The position numbers and the translations under genes were made by a program. From JBFMFH01 sp040752275 (lineage in GTDB: Bacteria; Acidobacteriota; Vicinamibacteria; Vicinamibacterales; JAKQTR01), in the NCBI GenBank assembly GCA_040752275.1, contig JBFMFH010000125.1, positions 1 through 11,354 on the forward strand: DNA of 11,354 nt. The letters run 5' to 3'. The notes under the pieces are model-generated. The model had not been told where the DNA came from, did not search any database, and saw only the letters and a program-made list of their open reading frames with translations. Below, piece by piece: positions 1-5,845 of the stretch (its first letter is position 1; each line of letters begins with the position of its first letter).

Positions 1-97
1 ACTGAGCATACTCCCGGTATGTGAGGGAGGAGCAACGCCGCCAGGCGGGATGCCCCGCCCGGGAATTGTGTGAGGCATCACGGTTCCAGGGCACTAG
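1..97. repeat. Partial copy (A) of an inverted-repeat element, cut by the window edge
   Basis: Positions 1-36 and 59-97 match 4893-4967 almost base for base; the only substitutions I see are at the inner part of the terminal repeat (ttccaggg here, ttccatgg there). Copy A carries 22 extra bases at 37-58. Its last 24 bases (74-97) are the exact reverse complement of 4824-4847, the left end of the other copy, so this is the right end of the same element and its left end lies upstream of the window. The element ends in CTAG (94-97), and the last bases supply the stop codon of the minus-strand serine hydrolase. No coding capacity is apparent, and no known repeat family is recognised. Confidence 0.85.
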
Positions 98-1761
98 CGT
101 CTTGCGAAGCGGAGGTGACGCACGCGCCCGGCGTAGAGACGCAGCCCCTCGACGCGCCCCTTCGCGTCGCGGGTGAACCGCACGGTGCTGCCATCCATGA
201 GGAACCCGTCCGGGAACACCGGTGTCAGAATCTCGCGCTGCGCCGGACGCGCCCGCATCTTCAGCATCTCCCCGTCGACAGAGAACGTGTAGACGAGTCC
301 GCCGAGCTCATCGCACACGTAGTCGCCCGCGTACGCCGCAAGCTGCTGGGCGGTCGGCGCGAACGCGGGCTCCCGCTCCCAGATGCGGGGCTTCGTACGC
401 CCGCCGTCGCTCTCGGTGATCCTCGAGGAACCTCCGCCAGCCGGCGTGTCAACGGTGTAGGTCCGCGTGCCGTTCCCGGTCGACAGCACCGCCGGCGCCG
501 TCGGCACGACGCTCGTCCCACCGATGCGGAGGGATTTCTCCTTCTCGTCGAAGGTGACGCGTACCACGGCATCGGTCGCCTTCTCCCGGTAGACGCCCGC
601 GAGGGCCTTCAGAGACTCCGCGGGAACGTCCACCGGTTTCACCCGAGGCACCTCCTGGAGCTTGCCGGCGAGGAAGAGGTCGGCAACTTGGTGGGCATAG
701 CCTCCGGGGTTGACGCCGGTCGTGTTGCACAGCACCGCGACCGACAGTCGCTCGTCGGGCCAGCGGGCCAGGAACGTCTGATAGCCGGCCGTCGAGCCGC
801 CGTGGCTGATTTCGCGCACGCCCCGGTAGTTGGTCACCGTCAGCCCCTGCGCGTACTCGTTGACGAACCCATCGTTCAGGACGCCGCGTGTCTGCAGGCG
901 TTCGACCATCTCGCGTCCGCCGACCTTCGGGTTGTCGAGGTTCTCGTTCCAGTGCAAGGCGTCCCCCACCGTGAGCAGCAGCCCGCCGTTGCCGACGACG
1001 TCCGTGATCGACATGTGGGTGCGGAACTCGCCGCTCGGCAACCGTCGATACGCCGTGGCCCGATCCTCCACGATCTCGGTGAAATCGTCGCGCCACTGGG
1101 TGCGCGTCATGCCCAGCGGTCCGAACAGGCGTTCCTGGCAGAATTCGTCGAACGTCTTGCCCGACACCCGGGAGACCACCACGCTCAGGAGCGTGAACGC
1201 GGTGTTGTTGTACAAGTACTCATCGCCCGGCCTGAAGTTCAGCTCCGTGTAGGCGCTCACGAGCTCGAGGATCTCATCGACGGTGTGCACCACGCGCGTG
1301 GCAGGCCGCCCCGCCAGCGCCAGCATGGGCCACTGACTGCGGAGGCCGCTCGTGTGGTTGAGGAAGTGGCGGATGAGAATCGGGGTCCCGAAATCCGGCA
1401 GCTCGGGGACGTACTTCCGGACCGGATCGTCGATGGACAGTTTGCCGTCCAGCGCCAGCAGCGTGATCGCGGCCGCCGTGAACTGCTTCGCGACGGACCC
1501 CGATTCGAAGATCGTGTCGGGTCGGATTCGCACGCCGTACTCGAGATTCGCCATCCCGTAGCCGGCTGTGTGGACCACCTGACCTCGGTGAGCCACCCCG
1601 ACCGCGCAGCCTGGCGATCCGGGGCGGTCCCATCGTTCGAAGATTTTGTCGATGGCCGCCGTGCGCTCCGCCGTGATGGGGGGGGCCTGCGCCGACAGAG
1701 CGGCGCCAGCCGTCCAGACCGATACCGCCGCCGCCAGGATGCCGACGATGATCCTCCGCAT
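94..1761 (-). CDS. Secreted serine hydrolase of the beta-lactamase / penicillin-binding-protein fold
   Basis: This is a 555-residue exported enzyme of the beta-lactamase class C / D-Ala-D-Ala carboxypeptidase / esterase superfamily. The chosen ATG (1759-1761) has GGAAGGAGAG about 8 bases upstream. It begins a clean signal peptide: Arg-Arg, then a hydrophobic run to about residue 22, with likely cleavage near ALSAQA. Starting at 1821 instead would put 20 charged residues before the signal peptide. Catalytic motifs are visible: SVAK (Ser89, Lys92), YNN (Tyr184-Asn186) and HGG (His320-Gly322, the KTG-equivalent). The typical LxxxxGxLxLDDPVxKYxPE and HLLxHTSG-like blocks lie between about residues 100 and 140. 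Residues from about 380 to the end form a beta-rich C-terminal domain, as in many stand-alone members. The substrate (peptide, ester or beta-lactam) cannot be told from sequence. The gene is divergent from the CYTH gene, and its stop codon lies inside the repeat at 1-97. Confidence 0.9.
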   Translation of the reverse strand: MRRIIVGILAAAVSVWTAGAALSAQAPPITAERTAAIDKIFERWDRPGSPGCAVGVAHRGQVVHTAGYGMANLEYGVRIRPDTIFESGSVAKQFTAAAITLLALDGKLSIDDPVRKYVPELPDFGTPILIRHFLNHTSGLRSQWPMLALAGRPATRVVHTVDEILELVSAYTELNFRPGDEYLYNNTAFTLLSVVVSRVSGKTFDEFCQERLFGPLGMTRTQWRDDFTEIVEDRATAYRRLPSGEFRTHMSITDVVGNGGLLLTVGDALHWNENLDNPKVGGREMVERLQTRGVLNDGFVNEYAQGLTVTNYRGVREISHGGSTAGYQTFLARWPDERLSVAVLCNTTGVNPGGYAHQVADLFLAGKLQEVPRVKPVDVPAESLKALAGVYREKATDAVVRVTFDEKEKSLRIGGTSVVPTAPAVLSTGNGTRTYTVDTPAGGGSSRITESDGGRTKPRIWEREPAFAPTAQQLAAYAGDYVCDELGGLVYTFSVDGEMLKMRARPAQREILTPVFPDGFLMDGSTVRFTRDAKGRVEGLRLYAGRVRHLRFARR

Positions 1762-1844
1762 ACGCCTCTCTCCTTCCCGGTTGCGCGCCGCCCGGGGCCG
1801 GCACGACATCGGTGACACCACGCCGCCCGGTGGCTCGCGGGCGA

Positions 1845-1850
1845 ATCATA
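1845..1850 (-). promoter_or_regulatory. Candidate -10 (TATGAT) for the serine hydrolase gene
   Basis: Read on the minus strand, TATGAT matches 5 of 6 bases of the sigma-70 -10 consensus in an otherwise very GC-rich stretch. It lies about 85 bases upstream of the ATG at 1761. There is no TTGACA-like hexamer 16-18 bases further upstream, so the call rests on the -10 alone. Confidence 0.3.
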
Positions 1851-1877
1851 CCCCAGCCGCCGGCCTCTCCGGAGGCG

Positions 1878-1886
1878 TGAGACAAT
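1878..1886 (+). promoter_or_regulatory. Candidate extended -10 (TGAGACAAT) just before the CYTH gene
   Basis: TG-A-GACAAT resembles the TGnTATAAT extended -10. Transcription would begin about 7 bases after the hexamer, at or next to the GTG start at 1893. The transcript could therefore be leaderless, which would fit the lack of a well-placed Shine-Dalgarno sequence: the nearest GGAGG, 1871-1875, is 17 bases away. No -35 is visible. This is a weak call. Confidence 0.25.
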
Positions 1887-1892
1887 GTACTG

Positions 1893-2465
1893 GTGAACGC
1901 CACGAACCTTGAGCGGGAAGTCAAGCTCCGGTTCGACTCGCCCGCCTCGGCGCGGCGGGCCGTCGCGGGCATGGGTGCGGTGCCGCATGCCGAGCGCCGA
2001 CTGCAGGAGGACACGCTCTTCGACACCGAGGACGGGTCGCTGCGCCGCCTGCGTTCGCTCCTGCGGGTGCGCGGCGACGGACGCCGGAGCTGGCTGACCT
2101 TCAAGGGCCCGGTGCAGCCGGGCCCCATGAAACTCAGAGAGGAAATCGAGACGGAGGTGGGCGACGGGGCGCTCGTGCGTCTCGTCCTCGAGCGGCTGGG
2201 CTACCGGGCCTGGTTCCGCTACCAGAAGCACCGCGAGGAGTACGTCACCGGCAACCTCGTCGTCGCGATTGATGAGACACCGATTGGCACGTTCGTCGAA
2301 CTCGAGGGGTCCGAATCGGCGATTGCCGCCGCGGCGGTGGTCCTCGGCCGGGGCCCCGGGGACTACATCCTCGACTCGTACCACGCCCTGTTCCAGAAGC
2401 ACCGCGAAGCGCTCGGCTTCTCCGGCGCCGACATGGTGTTCGACGACCCGGGCCGGATGGGATGA
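1893..2465 (+). CDS. CYTH-domain protein (class IV adenylate cyclase / triphosphatase family)
   Basis: The product is 190 residues long, the full size of a single CYTH domain. The family acts in a beta-tunnel on triphosphate substrates (inorganic triphosphate, thiamine triphosphate, or ATP to cAMP in CyaB). The hallmark ExExK is at residues 7-11 (EREVK). Further expected tunnel residues are the basic LLRVR (57-60), K71 in LTFKG, REEIETEV (82-89), and the acidic AIDETPIGTFVELEG strand pair (125-139). The start is GTG with no Shine-Dalgarno at normal distance. A CTG codon directly before it and the stop TGA at 1878-1880 leave few upstream options. Its stop overlaps the next start (ATGA, 2462-2465), so it is very likely co-translated with the nucleotidyltransferase. 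The exact substrate is unknown; tripolyphosphatase activity is the more common role in bacteria than cyclase activity. Confidence 0.88.
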   Translation: MNATNLEREVKLRFDSPASARRAVAGMGAVPHAERRLQEDTLFDTEDGSLRRLRSLLRVRGDGRRSWLTFKGPVQPGPMKLREEIETEVGDGALVRLVLERLGYRAWFRYQKHREEYVTGNLVVAIDETPIGTFVELEGSESAIAAAAVVLGRGPGDYILDSYHALFQKHREALGFSGADMVFDDPGRMG

Positions 2466-3484
2466 CCGGAGATCGCCCCGACACTCACGATCCGGCCGTG
2501 CCGAGGGCGGCCATGCTGCTGACGGCCGGTCTCGGTACGCGCCTGCGACCGCTGACGCGTTTGTGTGCCAAACCGGCCCTCCCGGTCGCGGGCGAGCCGC
2601 TCGCCGGCCGCATCCTGCGCTGGCTCGCCGGCACCGGCGTCCGAGACGCCGTACTCAATCTGCACCACCGGCCTGAGACGATCACCGCCGCCGTCGGCGA
2701 CGGGACGCGGTACGGCCTGCGTGTCCGCTACTCCTGGGAGCCGGAGATCCTCGGAAGCGCCGGCGGGCCCGCGCGCGCCCTTCCGATCCTGAACGCAGAG
2801 CGCTTCCTCCTGGTCAACGGCGACACCCTCAGCAACGTCGACCTGGGGGCGATGGCCGCCGTGCACGCCGCGTCCGGGGCACGGGTGACCATGGCCGTGA
2901 TCCCCAACCCGGACCCGGCGCACTACGGCGGCGTGTTGGTCGACGCGGGCGCGTGCGTGACGGGGTTCGCCGCACGAGGGCCGGGCAATCGCGGGCTGCA
3001 CTTCATCGGTATTCAGATTGTCGAAGCCGACGTCTTCGCCGGGCTCGACCCCGCGGCACGATCCGACACCGTGGGCGGCGTCTACGACGACTTGATCTCG
3101 CGACACCCGGGCGACGTGCGTGCGTTCGTCAGTCAGGCGTCGTTCCGTGATATCGGGACCGCCGCCCACTACCTGACCACGTGCCTCGACGCGGGGCGCG
3201 CGGCGGGATGTGGCGACCTCATCGTCGAGGACGGCGCCAGCGTCGATTCGCGCGCGGCCTTGTCGCAGTGCGTGATCTGGCCGGGATCCCTGGTGCCGGG
3301 TGACGTGACCCTCGATGCGTGCATCGTGGCTGGTGGGGCCGCGGTGCCCGCGGGATCGCGTTTCTCCCGCTGTGTGCTGCGTCCGGCAGCCGGCGCAGAC
3401 GAGCGCGAGCCCTTCGAACGCCAGATCGGCACACTGCTCGTGTCGCCCCTCGACGTCTTGAAGGCCGAGATTCGTTGCATTTGA
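2462..3484 (+). CDS. MurU-like sugar-1-phosphate nucleotidyltransferase with C-terminal beta-helix
   Basis: The 340-residue protein has an N-terminal nucleotidyltransferase (GT-A-like) domain: AGLGTRLRPLT at 22-32, the catalytic-type Lys in AKPALPVAG (Lys37), EPEILGSAGG (93-102), the metal-binding NGDT (119-122) and FRDIGT (228-233). Residues from about 250 to 308 look like irregular left-handed beta-helix hexapeptides (VEDGASVDSRA, IWPGSLVPGDV, IVAGGAAVPAG). The LETAGG/ILGSAGG and FLLVNGD blocks resemble MurU (MurNAc-1-phosphate uridylyltransferase), and an AmgK-like kinase follows. MurU proteins proper are about 220-230 residues and lack the helix, so a GMPP- or glucose-1-phosphate-type enzyme remains possible; I leave the symbol blank. 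The start is chosen by the ATGA overlap with the CYTH gene; Met18 is an alternative. The last codons (DVLKAEIRCI) lie inside an inverted repeat and may not be ancestral sequence. Confidence 0.85.
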   Translation: MTGDRPDTHDPAVPRAAMLLTAGLGTRLRPLTRLCAKPALPVAGEPLAGRILRWLAGTGVRDAVLNLHHRPETITAAVGDGTRYGLRVRYSWEPEILGSAGGPARALPILNAERFLLVNGDTLSNVDLGAMAAVHAASGARVTMAVIPNPDPAHYGGVLVDAGACVTGFAARGPGNRGLHFIGIQIVEADVFAGLDPAARSDTVGGVYDDLISRHPGDVRAFVSQASFRDIGTAAHYLTTCLDAGRAAGCGDLIVEDGASVDSRAALSQCVIWPGSLVPGDVTLDACIVAGGAAVPAGSRFSRCVLRPAAGADEREPFERQIGTLLVSPLDVLKAEIRCI

Positions 3485-3514
3485 GTCGAGTGTTGCTCCG
3501 GCCTTCAAGACGTC
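3452..3514. repeat. 16-bp inverted repeat spanning the 3' end of the murU-like gene
   Basis: The arm 3452-3467 (GACGTCTTGAAGGCCG) is the perfect reverse complement of 3499-3514 (CGGCCTTCAAGACGTC), separated by 31 bases. The left arm codes for DVLKA near the C-terminus; the stop codon (3482-3484) lies in the loop. No T-tract follows, so it is not a textbook Rho-independent terminator. It could be an mRNA 3' stabilising structure or an inserted palindromic repeat. Confidence 0.8.
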
Positions 3515-3517
3515 TAC

Positions 3518-3536
3518 GCCCCGCCACAGGCGGGGC
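3518..3536 (+). terminator. GC-rich hairpin after the murU-like gene (terminator-like, no T-tract)
   Basis: GCCCCGCC (3518-3525), loop ACA, GGCGGGGC (3529-3536) makes a perfect 8-bp stem directly after the 3452-3514 inverted repeat. The following bases (CTGGAGTAAG) lack a U-run, so termination is uncertain; it may instead protect the 3' end or pause polymerase. Confidence 0.4.
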
Positions 3537-3620
3537 CTGGAGTAAGTCGGTACTGTGATCGGTCGAGACGGAGCGACATCCGCACGCACTCGGCGGTCTG
3601 AGGCGCAGCTTCGCCCGACA

Positions 3621-3638
3621 TCGGCCGGCGGCGGCCGA
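3621..3638 (+). repeat. 7-bp hairpin in the 5' untranslated region of the amgK-like gene
   Basis: TCGGCCG (3621-3627) and CGGCCGA (3632-3638) form a perfect stem with a 4-base loop. The stem ends 14 bases before the ATG at 3653, just ahead of the weak AGGA (3642-3645) ribosome site. It could affect translation, but in sequence this GC-rich it may equally be chance. Confidence 0.4.
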
Positions 3639-3652
3639 GCCAGGATTGGCGC

Positions 3653-4687
3653 ATGACGACCCTCAAATCCACGCCGGACACGCCCCTGCCGGATCCCATC
3701 ACCGCCTATCTCGCGCGGGAAGGCCTCGACGAGGGGCGGGCGATCGTCCTGCCACTCACGGGCGATGCCTCCGACCGGCGGTACTTCCGCGTGATCCGCC
3801 CCGGACGGGCGTCCACCGTGCTGGCTCTCCATTGCCAGCCTTTCGAGATGGAGACGCTGCCCTTCGTCAATGTCGCGAAGCTGTTCGGCGAGATCCCGGT
3901 GCCGGTTCCCGCCGTGCTCGGACACGCCGCCGACCTTGGGATCCTGGTCCAACAGGATCTGGGTGACGTCACCCTGCAGGCCCATCTCGGCGCGGCACCC
4001 CCGGCCGCGCACGCCGCACTCTACCGGCAGGCGGTCGGCTTCATCGACGCGATGCAGCGTCGTGGGCGGCAGCTCACGTCAGATCGCTACCTGCCCTACG
4101 CGGTGGCGTTCGACATCCCGAAACTGACATGGGAACTCGAGTTCTTCGTCAAGCACTTCCTCGTGGCATACCGGGGGGCGCAGTTGACCGACGCGCAGCG
4201 CCACGCTTTCACGACCGAGTGGGCCGACATCGCGGGGGAACTGGCGGCCGAGCCGCGCGTGCTGTGCCACCGCGACTATCACAGCCGCAACCTCATGCTT
4301 CTGGGCGAACAGCTATACATCATCGACTTTCAGGACGCGCGTATGGGTCCCGACACCTACGACCTCGTGTCGCTGTTGCGGGATTCGTACGTGGACATCA
4401 GGGAGGAAGACCTCGAGGAGTGCCTTGCCTACTTCCTGGCGCTGCAGGGGCGGCCGTCCAGCGGAGAGGCGGGGCGCGAGTTCCGGCGCCGGTTCGACCT
4501 GATGTCACTCCAGCGGAACCTGAAGGCACTGGGCACCTTCGGCTACCAGACGGCCGTCCGGCGCAACCCGGTGTACATCCAGTACATGCCGCGCACGCTG
4601 CGGCACGCCGGAGTCAACCTGACCAAGTACGCCAGGTTCGGCCGGCTCCTCGAGCTGCTCGCTTCGCTGGTGCCGGAATTGCGATAG
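3653..4687 (+). CDS. AmgK-like sugar kinase (aminoglycoside-phosphotransferase fold)
   Basis: The 344-residue protein has the APH/choline-kinase fold. PLTGDASDRRYFRV (34-47) matches the GDASxRRYFR block typical of AmgK, the anomeric MurNAc/GlcNAc kinase of peptidoglycan recycling. The Brenner catalytic motif is HRDYHSRNL (206-214, with His206, Asp208, Asn213), and the metal-binding DFG-equivalent is IIDFQDAR (223-230, Asp225). The conserved helical end QRNLKALGTFGY...Y...R is present (287-314). In the known pathway AmgK makes sugar-1-phosphate for MurU, and the MurU-like gene lies immediately upstream, which supports the assignment. Length and motifs look complete. The start ATG has AGGA about 8 bases upstream. 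Sugar specificity cannot be read from sequence. Confidence 0.83.
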   Translation: MTTLKSTPDTPLPDPITAYLAREGLDEGRAIVLPLTGDASDRRYFRVIRPGRASTVLALHCQPFEMETLPFVNVAKLFGEIPVPVPAVLGHAADLGILVQQDLGDVTLQAHLGAAPPAAHAALYRQAVGFIDAMQRRGRQLTSDRYLPYAVAFDIPKLTWELEFFVKHFLVAYRGAQLTDAQRHAFTTEWADIAGELAAEPRVLCHRDYHSRNLMLLGEQLYIIDFQDARMGPDTYDLVSLLRDSYVDIREEDLEECLAYFLALQGRPSSGEAGREFRRRFDLMSLQRNLKALGTFGYQTAVRRNPVYIQYMPRTLRHAGVNLTKYARFGRLLELLASLVPELR

Positions 4688-4752
4688 GCCTCTGGAGTCC
4701 TCCGCGCATGCTGGCGGACGCAGTCACGGGCCCACATCCGCCCCATGGGCCG

Positions 4753-4824
4753 GCAGTCCGTGGTGCACGTCCGCCTGCATTCGACCCGGTCGCGGTGCGA
4801 CGACCGACTTGCACCACGGACTGC
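4753..4824. repeat. Long stem-loop downstream of the amgK-like gene
   Basis: Positions 4753-4771 pair with 4806-4824 over 19 bp with one mismatch; the outer 15 bp (GCAGTCCGTGGTGCA / TGCACCACGGACTGC) are perfect. The loop is 34 bases. No T-tract follows. Its right arm ends on the first base of the neighbouring inverted-repeat element, so the two structures abut exactly. It may end the CYTH-to-kinase transcript, or be a second, independent palindromic repeat. Confidence 0.75.
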
Positions 4825-4967
4825 TAGTGCCCTGGAACCGTGATGCCTTGCAGAAGTCCCGGAGCGCGGCGCCCGGCTGGTAAGGCGCGACGACTGAGCA
4901 TACTCCCGGTATGTGAGGGAGGAGCAACCCGGGAATTGTGTGAGGCATCACGGTTCCATGGCACTAG
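4824..4967. mobile_element. 144-bp MITE-like element (copy B) with 25-bp terminal inverted repeats
   Basis: The left end 4824-4848 (CTAGTGCCCTGGAACCGTGA...) and right end 4943-4967 are reverse complements over 25 bp with a single mismatch. The interior right half (4893-4967) recurs at 1-97. Both visible ends finish in CTAG. The element is too short to code a transposase, no ORF in it looks real, and two copies lie within 5 kb. This is the structure expected of a non-autonomous transposable repeat (MITE) or large palindromic repeat. CTAG at each end could be part of the terminal repeats or a 4-bp target duplication; with one complete copy I cannot decide. I do not recognise a parent IS. Confidence 0.7.
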
Positions 4968-4970
4968 AAT
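4965..4970 (+). promoter_or_regulatory. Candidate -10 (TAGAAT) at the right edge of the repeat element
   Basis: TAGAAT is formed by the last three bases of the element (TAG) plus AAT of the flank and lies 33 bases before the GTG start at 5003, a plausible leader length. No good -35 hexamer lies 16-18 bases upstream, so this is tentative. Confidence 0.25.
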
Positions 4971-4989
4971 AAAGGTTTGCGGCTGTTCC

Positions 4990-4995
4990 GAGGAG
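4990..4995 (+). promoter_or_regulatory. Ribosome binding site fixing the GTG start at 5003
   Basis: GAGGAG ends 7 bases before GTG (5003-5005), an optimal Shine-Dalgarno position. This supports GTG over upstream reading-frame extensions. Confidence 0.7.
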
Positions 4996-5002
4996 CGATT
5001 CC

Positions 5003-5845
5003 GTGTTGTTCGGCGTGTCGACTCAGCTCTATCACGGCCAGCGCCTGCAGGCGCGGCACCTGGCCGGCTTCGCGGCCTGCGGGTTCCGCGCGGTCGAAAT
5101 CGTGGCCACGCGCTCGCACCTCGACTACCACGACCCGCGGGCGCTGGACGAGGTCGCCGGCTGGCTCTCGATCCACGGCCTTCACCTCCACGCCATTCAC
5201 GCGCCGGTCACCGAACGGGTCGAGAACGGCAGGTGGGGGCGTGCCTTCAGTAACGCGTCGCCGACGAAGCAGGAACGGGCGCTTGCGGTCAGTGAGACGG
5301 CTGCGGCCCTGGAACTTGCCCGCCGGGTGCCCGTCAGTTATCTGGTCGTCCACGTGGGGCTCCCCAACAACCACCCGGACGCGGGGGCGGACACCCGAGA
5401 CGCGGCGCGCCGGAGCATCGAGGAGATCGCCGAGCTGGCATCCCCTCTCGGCACACGGGTCGCGCTGGAGGTCATCCCCAACGCACTGTCGACGCCGGAG
5501 TCGCTCGCCGGCCTCATCGAGGACGAGCTCGACGCGCTGAACCTGGGCGTCTGCCTGGATGTGGGGCACGCCCACCTCATGGGCGACGCGGTCGGGGCCG
5601 TCGAGACGTTGTCGGGTCTCCTCGTGACGACGCACGTGCACGACAACCGCGGAACGACAGACGACCACCTCCCGCCGATGGAAGGCACCATCGACTGGCC
5701 CGGGGTCGTCATGGCCTTGCAGAAGGTCGGGTACGACGGAGTGATGATGCTCGAGATGGCCGGACGCGGCGAGACCGCCCCCATACTGGAGCGGGCGGCG
5801 GGAGCGGCGCGGAGGCTGGAAGCCCTCGCAGGGAGCTGGTCATGA
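5003..5845 (+). CDS. Sugar phosphate isomerase/epimerase-like TIM-barrel protein
   Basis: The 280-residue protein belongs to the xylose-isomerase-like TIM-barrel superfamily, metal-dependent enzymes including hydroxypyruvate isomerase, tagatose/psicose epimerases and AP endonuclease IV relatives. It begins directly with the first barrel strand (LFGVSTQLY). Candidate metal ligands occur in the usual strand ends: Glu156 in LEVIPN, Asp186 and His189 in CLDVGHAH, His211/His213 in THVHDN, and Glu251 in MMLEM. DNRGTTDDHLPPMEGTIDW (214-232) is the typical substrate-side segment. The natural substrate cannot be inferred. It overlaps asnS by ATGA (5842-5845), implying translational coupling with a tRNA synthetase, and it follows a mobile repeat. 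Confidence 0.85.
   Translation: MLFGVSTQLYHGQRLQARHLAGFAACGFRAVEIVATRSHLDYHDPRALDEVAGWLSIHGLHLHAIHAPVTERVENGRWGRAFSNASPTKQERALAVSETAAALELARRVPVSYLVVHVGLPNNHPDAGADTRDAARRSIEEIAELASPLGTRVALEVIPNALSTPESLAGLIEDELDALNLGVCLDVGHAHLMGDAVGAVETLSGLLVTTHVHDNRGTTDDHLPPMEGTIDWPGVVMALQKVGYDGVMMLEMAGRGETAPILERAAGAARRLEALAGSWS

Larger units (their letters stand above)
1762..1892. other. Divergent intergenic region between the serine hydrolase and CYTH genes
   Basis: These 131 bases separate two divergently transcribed genes and must contain both promoters. On the minus strand a TATGAT hexamer (1845-1850) lies about 85 bases before the hydrolase start. On the plus strand TGAGACAAT (1878-1886) resembles an extended -10. 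I see no convincing -35 hexamer for either and no clear operator palindrome. Confidence 0.6.
3485..3652. other. Intergenic spacer with three hairpins between the murU-like and amgK-like genes
   Basis: The 168 bases contain the right arm of the 3452-3514 inverted repeat, a compact GC hairpin at 3518-3536, and a 7-bp hairpin at 3621-3638 just before the kinase start. I see no ORF with a plausible ribosome site, no tRNA and no good promoter. A spacer this long between two genes that probably belong to one pathway is unusual, given the ATGA overlap just upstream. Confidence 0.6.
4688..5002. other. Gene-free spacer (315 bp) holding stem-loops and the complete repeat element
   Basis: In order it holds a poorly structured GC-rich stretch (4688-4752, with a short GGGCCCA...TGGGCC pairing near 4729-4750), a 19-bp stem-loop (4753-4824), the 144-bp inverted-repeat element (4824-4967), and a 35-base leader with the ribosome site of the next gene. 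Short ORFs crossing it on either strand have no family resemblance or ribosome sites and read through the repeats. No tRNA is seen. Confidence 0.75.

Noticed and set aside
70..1815. Long plus-strand ORF (581 codons) opposite the serine hydrolase
   Set aside because: The minus strand has signal peptide, SVAK, YNN and HGG motifs and a good ribosome site. The plus-strand product is Arg/His-rich with no family resemblance, a typical GC-rich shadow.
3541..3650. tRNA or small RNA gene in the murU-amgK spacer
   Set aside because: No TTCGA-type T-loop, acceptor pairing or anticodon stem can be assembled; only GC hairpins are present.
2363..4012. 549-codon minus-strand ORF spanning the murU-like and amgK-like genes
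   Set aside because: It crosses two real genes and the hairpin-rich spacer; no domain is recognisable.
4840..5253. Short plus-strand ORF beginning in the repeat element and overlapping the isomerase start
   Set aside because: It lacks a ribosome site, is out of frame with the real gene, and its sequence is repeat-derived in the first third.
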